Of a stretch of 64,000 nucleotides of DNA, positions 46,501 to 55,191 are shown one piece after another. The DNA lies in the NCBI GenBank assembly GCA_949752745.1, contig OX457029.1, forward strand, positions 44,626,500 to 44,690,499, read 5' to 3'. Origin of the DNA: Protula sp. h YS-2021 (taxonomy: Eukaryota > Annelida > Polychaeta > Sabellida > Serpulidae). The position numbers and the translations under genes are program-made. The first letter of the stretch is position 1. Every line of letters begins with the position of its first letter. Below the pieces are notes generated by a model. It saw only the letters and a list, made by a program, of their open reading frames with translations. It did not search any database and was not told the origin of the DNA.

Positions 46501-47831
46501 TTTGTTTTTGTTATGTAGGAGCAGGGGAGGGGGAGCAGCCGCAGCAAAATATTCTTTCGTTATAGGGCTGTGTGAGTGGGTTGGCGGGTGGTCAGCTGTA
46601 ACAATGGATGCTTTCAGTATGAGGTTGTTTGTGTAGAACGGATCCGGCTGCAGCAAGCATTCTTTCATTTTGTTTATGTTTAGGTGCGAGGGGCTCAGAT
46701 GCATGCAAAACGCGCTTATGTTTTGTGTCTGTTTTGGTACGGCTGGATGAGCTGCAGCAAAGCATATGTTTCTATTTGGTGTCTGTTTGGGTATGGGAGG
46801 ATGAGCTGCAGCAAAGCATGCTTGTATTTTGTGTCTGGGTATGGGAGGATGAGCTGCAGCAAAGCATGCTTGTATTTTGTGTCTGTTTGGGTAAGGGAGG
46901 ATGAGCTGCAGCAAAGCATGCTTCTATTTTGTGTCTGGGTATGGGAGGATGAGCTGCAGGAAAGCATGCTTCTATTTTGTGTCTGTTTGGGTATGGGAGG
47001 ATGAGCTGCAGCAAAGCATGCTTCTATTTTGTGTCTGTTTGGGTATGGGAGGATGAGCTGCAGCAAAGCATGCTTCTATTTTGTGTCTGGGTATGGGAGG
47101 ATGAGCTGCAGGAAAGCATGCTTCTATTCTGTGTCTGTTTGGGTATGGGAGGATGAGCTGCAGCAAAGCATGCTTCTATTTTGTGTCTGTTTGGGTATGG
47201 GAGGATGAGCTGCAGCAAAGCATGCTTCTATTTTGTGTCTGGGTATGGGAGGATGAGCTGCAGGAAAGCATGCTTCTATTTTGTGTCTGTTTGGGTATGG
47301 GAGGATGAGCTGCAGCAAAGCATGCTTCTATTTTGTGTCTGTTTGGGTATGGGAGGATGAGCTGCAGCAAAGCATGCTTCTATTTTGTGTCTGGGTATGG
47401 GAGGATGAGCTGCAGGAAAGCATGCTTCTATTTTGTGTCTGTTTGGGTATGGGAGGATGAGCTGCAGCAAAGCATGCTTCTATTTTGTGTCTGGGTATGG
47501 GAGGATGAGCTGCAGGAAAGCATGCTTCTATTTTGTGTCTGTTTGGGTATGGGAGGATGAGCTGCAGCAAAGTATATGCTCTCATTGTGTGTCCTTTCAA
47601 ACTTGCTGAAAGTTTATAATCAATTTAACCTATTTTTAATTTAAATTAACGGAGAAAGATGAAACATTAATTTTGGGCTCGTATCTCTACTTACTTCTTT
47701 GTTTAGAAACAATTGCCACTGAATATCCCCTCGAAAACTATTTACATCTTTTCCTTTGAGTAAATATATGCTTTGTTTCAGAATTTGTAAAGGTAATGAT
47801 GCAGAGCTTGTATGGTGGCGGCGGCAAATGA
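37596..47831 (+). CDS. Calmodulin-like EF-hand protein, six exons, 156 residues
   Basis: Calcium sensor of the calmodulin family, expected in cytosol and nucleus. Exons: 37596-37598 (ATG only), 41902-41932, 44455-44598, 44926-45057, 45916-46026, 47782-47831. All junctions are GT-AG with matching phases; the total is 471 nt. An ATG-only first coding exon is the classical animal calmodulin arrangement. Residues 2-10 read VDQLTQEEI (calmodulin ADQLTEEQI). EF loops: 21-32 [12 protein letters not shown], 57-68 [12 protein letters not shown], 94-105 [12 protein letters not shown], 130-141 [12 protein letters not shown]. The first three have acidic or oxygen ligands at positions 1, 3, 5 and 12. The fourth has Ala at position 3, which should weaken calcium binding. 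The tail LYGGGGK is longer than calmodulin's. The sequence differs at many positions from the near-invariant animal calmodulin, so it is a divergent paralogue. Troponin C is less likely, as the linker is calmodulin-like. Confidence 0.93.
38284..38545 (+). repeat. 27-bp minisatellite in calmodulin-like intron 1
   Basis: About nine units of AAGCAAGTGTCCATTCTGTA plus AGAACAC. With a 27-base period the + frame repeats KCPFCKxTS, giving an apparent protein full of CPFC knuckles over 38251-38664. The minus strand is open too. Diverged relatives of the unit continue to 38640 and reappear at 39655-39715 beyond a transposon insertion. Confidence 0.85.
38650..39629 (-). mobile_element. Tc1-type element with long terminal inverted repeats and a broken transposase
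   Basis: Terminal inverted repeats of about 230 bases (38650-38875 and 39400-39629) begin with a CAGTGCCTTGCGTAAGT / CAATGCCTTGCATAAGT tip, a typical Tc1 end, next to TA on each side. Shared internal landmarks include TTTGGGGGAG, CATAGTGGGTGAAGTTT and TGATCAATGAACA. Inside, the minus strand encodes [20 protein letters not shown] then [13 protein letters not shown], the helix-turn-helix of a Tc1 transposase starting near 39258. The catalytic domain is absent, so the copy is non-autonomous. It lies in calmodulin-like intron 1 and splits a minisatellite. Confidence 0.85.
39720..41901. other. Rest of calmodulin-like intron 1
   Basis: No gene seen. CT-rich tract at 40521-40560 and an A/T tract at 41010-41028. 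The short frames show no domain. Confidence 0.45.
41933..44170. other. Calmodulin-like intron 2, main part
   Basis: No gene. 43540-43930 is a degenerate array of about 45-60-base units with AAAAGATCGCA and CATGTGGAAATCGAAAAG words. C runs lie at 42399-42410 and 43949-43959. The proline-rich frames across 43862-44119 are artefacts. Confidence 0.45.
44171..44440. mobile_element. Degenerate pogo-like MITE ending 14 bases before an exon
   Basis: The right end reads ATAGCGGGGTTATACTG followed by TA at 44441-44442, and the block repeats GTGGTCTTATTTCGG-type words, like the ends of pogo/Tigger-related MITEs. The left end near 44171 (GATATAAGATCACCCTGAAT) is diverged. The exon 3 acceptor AG is at 44453-44454, so the element supplies the likely branch-point region of calmodulin-like intron 2. 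Confidence 0.5.
45089..45690 (-). repeat. 600-bp interspersed repeat, copy B, in calmodulin-like intron 4
   Basis: Inverted relative to copy A at 7665-8245. It starts ATTTCGCTAGCGAAATG and ends near TCAAGTTCTACCTAAGTCG. It is split by the small element at 45300-45503. Confidence 0.8.
45300..45503. mobile_element. hAT-like MITE, 204 bp, with 8-bp target duplication
   Basis: CACAAAGC is present at 45292-45299 and again at 45504-45511, while repeat copies A and C have it once, so the insertion is exact. Arms of about 80 bases are inverted copies. Each arm is itself nearly palindromic (GGGACCTCAGTACCACTAGT and its complement side by side). Tips are CAGTAAGGGT and its imperfect counterpart. No coding capacity. 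The 8-bp duplication suits the hAT superfamily. Confidence 0.8.
46190..47575. repeat. Higher-order minisatellite in calmodulin-like intron 5
   Basis: From about 46735, some 17 units of GGATGAGCTGCAGCAAAGCA plus TGCTTCTATTTTGTGTCTG. Units are 52 or 48 bases, the short ones lacking TTTG and usually having CTGCAGGAAAGC. From about 46970 they follow a 52+52+48 pattern, a 152-base higher-order period repeated at least three times. 46190-46735 holds older, diverged 60-70-base relatives (CTGCAAGAAAGCATGC, CTGCAACATACC). Each unit has the palindromes CTGCAG and GCATGC. Confidence 0.93.
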
Positions 47832-49350
47832 CACATTTTACACACCATAATTCCAGTGCAATCATCATGCAGCCAACTGCTTGAAGAAGATCCTAAATTG
47901 CTATCGAAAATAAGTGCATAAACCTGCACAAAAACTGCAGCATGGCCAGGCCATCTTAATATGACCGACCAGCGATTCTGTAGAGTAGTCGTTACATTAC
48001 TTGTTAACAGCTAAGCCTTTACATTTGAGCAGCTGAGTTTTACAAACGTAGTTTGATGGTGCGGTGAGCGATTTCGATTTTTCGGCAAAAATTCTAAGAT
48101 ATGCTTTACTTCAGCATAAGGTTTTTTGTTAATGCTAAAACTGAGGAATGAGCGACACAACTGGCAGATATATATATAAGACTGTGACTTGGAGTACAGC
48201 CGAGAGAATATCACTGCAGAATCGACCCCCTCTCCCCCCCCCCCCCCACGAAGTGATTACCCTTTGGAGTCTTCTGTGTGTTTTTTTTTTGGCCGGCTGT
48301 GGGAAGGTGAATTGATGAACATTAGTTTTTCATATACAAAATTCAAAAACGTTATTTGTATTGCTTACTATGCAACGCCCAAGATTAGTGCAAAGTGCAT
48401 TGCTTTTGCCGAAAATAAATCCATATTTAGCAAGAGGCAACACAAAGATTAATAAATAAACAATAAATAAGTATATATATGGGAGACTGCAGCTATGCAT
48501 ACGCGATTCCATAGTGAATGGGTTACATAACAGATTTTGCGCGCAGAGGATGAGTGAATTAAGGCAGGGGGGTACAGGGGGCAGGGTACAGAAGTTTCAC
48601 TGCTTACTTTATGGATGATCTTCAAGATGTCGATTCGTTCTGACATAAATATGATACCATAAACGTTGCTAGGAGATGTACACTGAGAAAAAACCACGGT
48701 GCTATCGAAAAAGTATTTTGACTTATTTTCTTGAATTAAACAAAAAGGATAAATGGTAATTCTAAATCCGAAATAGTTATAAAATTTAGCAATGAGGGAT
48801 TTGGCACACTGCTGAGTCGAAGATGAAAAAAAAACCGAAACACTCAGTTCTGGATCTGAAAAATCTGGACGATGAAAAAGTTAGTCGTTTTTACCCCGGT
48901 CATTTCCAAATTATAAGTTTTTGGTGGTATTCAAAATATATATATATATAATTTTGTTGACTCTTCACTGTTATTCTATACGTAGAAGTACTGAAATATT
49001 AACAAGTTACTTTCTTCATTTAAAAGCAATTCATATTTCATGCAACGAATCAAATTCCAGATAATTTCAAGTGCTGAGTTTAGTGATATTCCACCACATT
49101 GGCACTTGTTGACTTAAGATTTGAATAAATCAGGAGTACGTGATATTATAAATGACTTTCAGCGTATCGCGAACAACTCGATGAGAACCTGTATTTGAGT
49201 ATATCTGAAAGTTGGAGAATTAAAAGCGGACAATTTGTAGCGTTCGTATATTTGAGAAACTGAATAAAAATATTACATTATTACATATTCAATTTTATTT
49301 TTAATAGAAGAAATAAAGGCCTTGTGGGAAACTAAAAGTAATATAAAAAA
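47832..49350. other. Intergenic stretch between the calmodulin-like gene and the kinase pseudogene
   Basis: No gene. C run at 48233-48247, T run at 48279-48289, TA tract at 48937-48951. AATAAA near 48414 could serve the calmodulin-like transcript. TTTATT at 49294-49299 is AATAAA on the minus strand, about 50 bases beyond the end of the kinase frame. Confidence 0.45.
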
Positions 49351-50408
49351 TTAACTAAGGTTTTGTGGAGGTTTAATTATTTCAGACAATTTAAAAATCA
49401 TTTTTTGCAGTTTTCCTGCTGATGGCATTTCTGCAAATTCGGAGACTGTATCCATAGATTTTTCCACAATGTCCATGTAATCAGTTATTGCTTTTAATTG
49501 TTTCAAAGCAGCTGCCTTCCTATCTACGTTATAGACGTTTATTGTATCTTTGGGGGACAACAGTTTTCTTTAAAAAATATCCACAGTTCTTTTTAAGTTA
49601 TGCAATGCATTGTATCCCGTGCACAAGCCATTAATGCAGTTTATGCCGTATTCGCATGGCGCACCTTCACCACACAGCGGCTCTGTATTTGTGACGTCAT
49701 CAAAATCCGTGAGCATCAAGTGACCAGCGCGTATTAGAAAGTGATCCTTTTTGAAATCGGGAAGCACTAGGGAGCCCAGTGGAGAGTTCGCTAAATAAGT
49801 CATTAAATCAGTGAGTTCTGAAGCCACCTGCACCCGTTCTTGAAATGATAGTCTGTCGTACCAGCGTGGGCTTAAGCGCCTGGCGTACTCGTAAACCGCT
49901 ACCATTCCATGATCTTCCAGATTCGTCCCAACGACGTTATCATTACGCACGCAGTAGCCGATCATTGGTATGACATTGTGTGATTCAGCTGTTCAAGATA
50001 CAAAATCTCTTTCATTAACTTCATTTGTGGAAAAATTGAGCACATTCGAAGATCCTCATCACTCGGGTTGTATCGCGAGGGAAGTTTTTCCAGGCATGCC
50101 ATGATATCCTTCGATTTAGACGTCACCATTTTCACTACTACACGTCGATCTTCGTGACCTCCCATAAAGACATGCTTGGTTACTCCTTTCCCAATACGCA
50201 TTTGCAGTTCAATTTTATGTATATTTGAACAGTTAAACTGATTGTCTGCTGGAATTTTGGGCCGATAGAATTTTTCTATTTCTTCGAGATCGGAAGTTTG
50301 CTCAACATTCCCAAGTTGCATATCATAGTAATCAACAAAATTACAAATATATATGCACAGTTCAGCCCTAATTTTTTGTCGGACATTCATATTTGAACAT
50401 GGACACAA
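49351..50408 (-). pseudogene. VLK/FAM69-type secreted kinase-like sequence with frameshift and stop
   Basis: Relative of the secretory-pathway kinases (PKDCC/VLK, DIPK/FAM69 group). Reading down the minus strand: IGKGVTKHVFMGG (nucleotide loop), RRVVVKMV (ATP lysine), MKEILYLEQLNH, then in another frame NVIPMIGYCVRND, EYARRLSPRWYDRL, SPLGSLVLPDFKKDHFLI (catalytic Asp), LMLTDFDDV (DFDD in place of DFG, as in this group), a cysteine cluster from EPLCGEG to LCTGYNALHNL, then TVDIF-stop-RKLLSPKDTINVY and on to 49351. The frame changes at about 49976-49982 (one base fewer than needed), and TAA at 49570-49572 interrupts an otherwise continuing frame. No introns are seen and no signal peptide or anchor is found at the start. 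Together this suggests a retrocopy or decaying gene. Assembly error is the alternative for either lesion. Confidence 0.75.
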
Positions 50409-51104
50409 AAAGCAGCGTTCACACTAGCGTTCACCGGAAACGAGGAGAAAGGCTGTATTTGTTTATGGGTTTTTGAACATCCCTTCCTGATCTAGGAAAG
50501 ACAGAAATTCACATTTATTGTAAAAATATTCTTTTGGTAAAAATAAAAACTGAGATTGAAATTCAATACCCAGATTTCCGTTACAAAACAATGAAAACGT
50601 ACAAACAAAAGAATGAAAACTTCGAAAAAAGAGAGAACTTTTACATCACTTTTAAGCGGCACCTTTGTGGTAAATCGCCGTCATGTGCTTGTGGCTATAA
50701 GGTCTTTTTCAGACTTTGTATTTATTACTGAAGGTGCGAAAATCACGCATGCATGCGACCTAGAATGAATCCCTGTACAAGTCACTATCATACGGTCTTT
50801 ACTCCCAAAACAAGCAGATAAAACAAGATAAAAGATAACACTACTTCAGAACGATGTCTCAGTAAACTTGTCTACCATGGGATATCCGAAAAGTACGTCC
50901 GCACGGTGGAATAGGCACAGGAGCGAAGGGAGGCGGGGGGGGGGGGGCGGGGCGTAGGACTAAAGGGTTGTGGAAACGTTGAAGTTGAAGTAAAAGGGAT
51001 CCATTACAACCAGAGAGAAGGCGTGTGTGGGGGAGGGGGTGGGATGGAAGAAGGGATGGGGATGCTGGTGTAAAAGGCCTGAATAGTTTTCAAATGTGCT
51101 CCTT
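50409..51104. other. Gene-free stretch
   Basis: No supported gene. G run at 50935-50950. The frame at 50534-50731 has no recognisable domain. Confidence 0.4.
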
Positions 51105-51206
51105 GAGTCCGGGACAGAAGGGCCCTGGACAAAAGGGTAGACAAGTTTTTGGGAAAGGCCCTTATGTCCAAGGCCCTTTTGTCCAAGGCCCTTCTGTCTG
51201 GATACC
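51105..51206. mobile_element. Minimal fold-back element, 102 bp, with 9-bp target duplication
   Basis: GTGCTCCTT occurs at 51096-51104 and again at 51207-51215. The element between them starts GAGTCCGGGACAGAAGGGCC and ends GGCCCTTCTGTCTGGATACC; the arms iterate AAGGGCCTTGGACA-type words. It is a tiny relative of 52319-53078 and of the single arm at 30815-30938. Confidence 0.85.
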
Positions 51207-52221
51207 GTGCTCCTTAGTTGGTGGCCCCAAAAGCTCATGTACAAAATGAGTTGACACCGCACGATGTGGTATGTGAGGGCGCCAGGTGGGGCTGGATTAT
51301 ACGGTGGGGCTGGATTATACGGTGGGGCTGTTCTCCTTATTTCTACCTCCAAGAAAAACCACCACATCTCAGAGGAGACGTACAAAAACGTACACCTGCT
51401 CTCTGACTTAGGTTAACTGTAGTAGGCATTTTCGAGATATACGATAGTTATCGTCACTACAGTTATCGGCCGACTGGCACGTTTAAGTGTCTAAATATGG
51501 CGGTCGTATACTTCTCAAAGTGCATTGTGGTATCGTAAATGGATGTTGTTGGAATATTTCTTTTTCACTAGGTTGCATAGCAACAGCAAAACTCTTCAAA
51601 TATCCAAGGGGGGAGGCCCAGGGGGGGACTTGGTAGCATACGTGTTCCCATGTGTGCCGAAAAAGAAAAACGCGCAATAAAGCGAGGGTCATTTGGAACT
51701 GCACTCTCCGTCCAACATGCACTTCTCAACGCTAAGAGTCTAGTTTCACCGTACAATTGCAACAGCTTGCATTCTACTCCCTACTCGATGTATAATTTTT
51801 TTTTGTTAAATTAAAATTTCCACGTTTATGGGATGAAATTTACCAGGATGTTTGTATTTGGTTAAAAAAGTGTTTTTTTTTTAAATCCGGCACTCTGCGT
51901 TTGCAGGTCGTTTTTTAAAAAGTTATGAACACGCATGGCAACCAGATTGTACTTGATTGCACCCCCCCCCCCAATTGGGGGAGTTTGCTTTGATAAAAAA
52001 AATCACCAAACTTTATATATTTAAAATTTAGAGAAAACCCAGAACCATGAAGCGATTTCACGGTCTTCAGGAGAAATTATTGTAGAAAAGATACGACTAT
52101 ATGTGTACTGTATAAATGGATTAAGCGAACATCCGGGGGTGGGGGGGGGGGGGCAACTGATATACTGTCCATGACTTTTTTTAAATGACCCCAAAACGCG
52201 GTGGGTAATTTTGAAACTAGA
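51207..52221. other. Gene-free stretch with dispersed repeat fragments
   Basis: No gene. GGATTATACGGTGGGGCT is directly repeated at 51290-51330. The 51850-51975 and 52130-52220 blocks with C or G runs and AAAACGCGGTGGGT/CCGGCACTCTGCG resemble the repeat at 36795-36960 and 60020-60300. Confidence 0.45.
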
Positions 52222-53505
52222 ACGTCATTTCGCTAGCGAAATGTTAAACACTTGACAAAAATTAAAACGAAAAAATACTTCCTTCAATGGATTATTTGTT
52301 GAATAATGTATTGCAAACGGTATCCAGACAGAAGGGCCTTGGACAAAAGGGCCTTGGACATAAGGGCCTTTCCCAAAACGGCCTTTCCCAAAAAGGCCTT
52401 TCCCAAAACGGCCCTAAATGAAAAGTTGGACAAAAGGGCCTTGAGAATTTTTTTCTAGGATTTTGAGTTTTAATTATTTAATAAAATATGCAATAAAATA
52501 AAAAATAAAAAACAGGCTTCATTGTGTTTTTAAAGATAACTGCCTTGGTGTTTTGTTTCAATTACTCCCCATCACTGAAATTTCCGAAGCACAGTGCCAC
52601 AGGATATGCCTGTTTGTCAATCAGTGCCTTGATGTTTTACTTATTGTAAAGACTCTTAATTACTTCGCATCACTGTCCTTTGTTTTGTTTCTCTGCACTG
52701 TGCTGTTTAAAAAACACACGCGCTAAGGCGGATGATGTTGGCGTGTCAGTGTCTTGCCGATATATGAGTTCTGAATTTGAAGTCTTTATTTGAACTGTGA
52801 CCAACAGCAATGGACACAAGACAAAGTAATAAATGACAGCCAAAAATTTGTCTGAATCAGGCAAAAAATCAATAAACTTTGTTTTTGGAGTTGTTATTTC
52901 ATCACACAAAAAATAAAAATAATTTTGAGAACAATATCCAAAAAAAAAATTCTCAAGGCCCTTTTGTCCAACTTTTCATTTCGGGCCGTTTTGGGAAAGG
53001 CCCTTTTGGAAAAGGCCGTTTTGGGAAAGGCCCTTATATCCAAGGCCCTTTTGTCCAGGGCCCTTCTGTCCCGGATTTATTGCAAACAACACAGCTTGAA
53101 TACGTCTGATAAGTCGAGTAGTGTTTGGGTTTTGTTGACTTTAAGTTTTATTGGCTGATCAGGCATACACCGTGTTATCTATTTACGCAGTGAGAGCTCG
53201 CACAAAGCTAAGCAACTGTGTGTTGTGCTATGCGATAAATGCTCCACATTTACTTGCAAAAAATACACTCTTTTCACATGGCGTTTTAAACAAGAAAACG
53301 AAATCGAAGGAGAAAATAAAAAGTGTCATGCACACGTTTATATCAAGTTCTACCTAAGTCCCAAGTTTCGTGACCTTAGGGCCCGTAGTGTCAGTTGAGT
53401 AGATGACACAAAAAAAATCCGTTCACTGTCAAAAAAAAAAGATACCAACGGCTGCTCGCACAAATTCAGAAACACCTTGCAAGCCAAAGGCTTGTCAAGT
53501 GTTAA
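52222..53505 (-). repeat. 600-bp interspersed repeat, copy C, split by a fold-back element
   Basis: Inverted relative to copy A, starting ATTTCGCTAGCGAAATG and ending GGCTTGTCAAGTGTTAAAAA. The two halves (52222-52318 and 53079-53505) rejoin perfectly across the element at 52319-53078. The half words GTTAAACACTTGACAA at one end and TTGTCAAGTGTTAA at the other form a short terminal inverted repeat. Confidence 0.8.
52319..53078. mobile_element. Fold-back element, 760 bp, with 9-bp target duplication
   Basis: ATTGCAAAC flanks both sides (52310-52318 and 53079-53087); the uninterrupted repeat copies A and B have it once. Tips are GGTATCCAGACAG and, on the other strand, AAATCCGGGACAG. Each arm of about 130 bases iterates short words such as AAAAGGCCTTTCCC and AAGGGCCTTGGACA. 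The middle is AT-rich with no transposase. A 9-bp duplication with long inverted arms resembles Mutator-like/fold-back elements. Confidence 0.88.
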
Positions 53506-53569
53506 AAAGCACACCAGCGCGAAAATTGGTTCCACTCTGAGCGATAGACCTTTGCTGTGGATGGCTCAT

Positions 53570-54180
53570 GAATATGGGTCATTTTGCCTATCGCCCTTTC
53601 CGAGATGCCCTTGCCTGTCAAGAAGCAGGGGATAGGAACCCTACTCTCAGGTCCGGGGGTTGTGGGATAGGGTGGGGTTTTACCAATGGGGGTTGGAAGA
53701 GAAGGCGTCTATGGCAAGGGATCTGCAGGCACTTCTCTATCTTTGCAAAGTGACAACAGGGTAAACTATTGAGCTTCTGGTGGCCATGGTGTGATCAGAA
53801 TGACTCTTCTGTTCTTGAACAGAGGCGAATCTTAGTAGAAACAGATTTAGAATTGCACACGACAAGTGAGATTTCAGTTTATCTATCCCTCATGCTTCTG
53901 GATCGGGGGCAGAAAGAGACGCATCTTGATAGTTGCGTCATGAGCGAGGTGGCAAACAGGTCTGTGTAGGGAGGGGGCTGGGGGGCACGGAAACTGAGCC
54001 ACTGCCCAGTGAAATGAAATACTTTGCCTGCTCTGGAGAGAAAATCCGCTACTACGTTGAGGCTGCCCGCGATATGTCCCGCTAGTAGCAGAATGCCTTT
54101 TAGATATTTCTGACAAATTACAGTACATCTTTACTATAAAAGACTTTCTTTTTGGGGTAGAAGATTTGGCTCTAAATCTT
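53570..54180 (-). mobile_element. DIRS retroelement fragment (copy C): RNase H end
   Basis: Minus-strand frames read ILLLAGHIAGSLNVVADFLS then RAGKVFHFTGQWL (near 54095-53985), the last block of a retroelement RNase H with the conserved H..G..N..AD.LSR pattern. A shifted frame then reads YTDLFATSLMTQLSRCVSF, the DLFAT segment found after RNase H in DIRS elements. Only this piece survives. It overlaps, in protein terms, the end of copy B, so it is a separate insertion. Confidence 0.7.
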
Positions 54181-54681
54181 ATCATTCTGGTAGTAAAATT
54201 TTAGATACTTTCCTGCAGGGACAGAAAATAAAATATAGTTCCTTCAGTGGTAGCTCGAAAACTTTACCAGCGTGTGCTTACCGAAAAAAAGCGTTTAACC
54301 CATCAAGGGTTTCGAAGCAAATGGTCACCGTATAATCCTGTAGTGGAAAAAAGCTTTCTTTATGAAAAGTCAATACTAACATGAAAGAGTAAAATCTAAT
54401 TAGCCACAACCGTTCTCCTGTTACGAGCAACCAAAATCTTTGTGTATTGTGTGTATGTGTGTGGGTACTGTGTGTACGTGTGTGTGTGTAGGAGTGTGTG
54501 TGTAGGAGTGTGTGTGTTGTCACATCGTAACTGTATCCTCAAAGCATTTGTTTAACGAGCGTTTTGAACCCTGCAGTGGACCAAATGTCTATTGGCAGGC
54601 ACATAAGTCCAGTGAGATCGTGTGAAGTTATTTTGAGGATAAGTTATGTTATGTTTTTGTGTGGTGTTTTCGGTACATTTA
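54181..54681. other. Gene-free stretch
   Basis: No gene. A TG-rich tract (GTGTGTATGTGTGTGGG, then GTGTGTAGGAGTG repeats) lies at 54445-54520. The open minus-strand frame over it is an artefact. Confidence 0.5.
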
Positions 54682-55189
54682 CAGTCGGACCCACTTAATA
54701 TGAACACAGTTAATATGAAGTTCGCGTAATATGAAGTGATTGGCTTGGTCCCAATGTAGAATGCCTTGGTTTCTATGGACAGAAGTTCACATAACATGAA
54801 CACGTCTAATATGAAGTTCACGTAATAAGAAGTCCAACATAAGGTCCCATAGGCCACATTTACTGCATAATGTGTTCGCGTAATATGAACTACATAAAAG
54901 GCCAAGAACAAAAACACAAAGAATCAAATACACACTAGACTGAGTAAGTGTCAACACTGAATGCTGTTGTTTATAAAAGGCATTATGGTGGGGCGATCAC
55001 AAAAAGGTAGCAATTGCACTTTGGCAGTCTTTAAGCAGATAAAAGAGTCGTTTGATTCAAAGCTATTGCGTACCAATACCGTAATCAAACACTCGGGTAT
55101 TGCATTGTAAAGTTCGTGTAATATGAAGTTCGCGTGATATGAAGTATTTTGCTCGGTCCCGACGACTTCACATTACGCGGGTCCGACTG
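54682..55189. mobile_element. MITE (pogo-like), 508 bp, TA-flanked
   Basis: Left end CAGTCGGACCCACTTAATAT and right end ATTACGCGGGTCCGACTG are inverted copies, flanked by TA at 54680-54681 and 55190-55191. Inside, TTCGCGTAATATGAAG-type words recur at both ends. Same style as 20531-21322 but a different sequence. It abuts the truncated end of DIRS copy B. Confidence 0.85.
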
Positions 55190-55191
55190 TA

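Noticed and set aside
46498..47600. Several overlapping frames on both strands with HPPIP and SCSKAC repeats
   Set aside because: Translations of the 152-base higher-order minisatellite inside a calmodulin-like intron; no other support.
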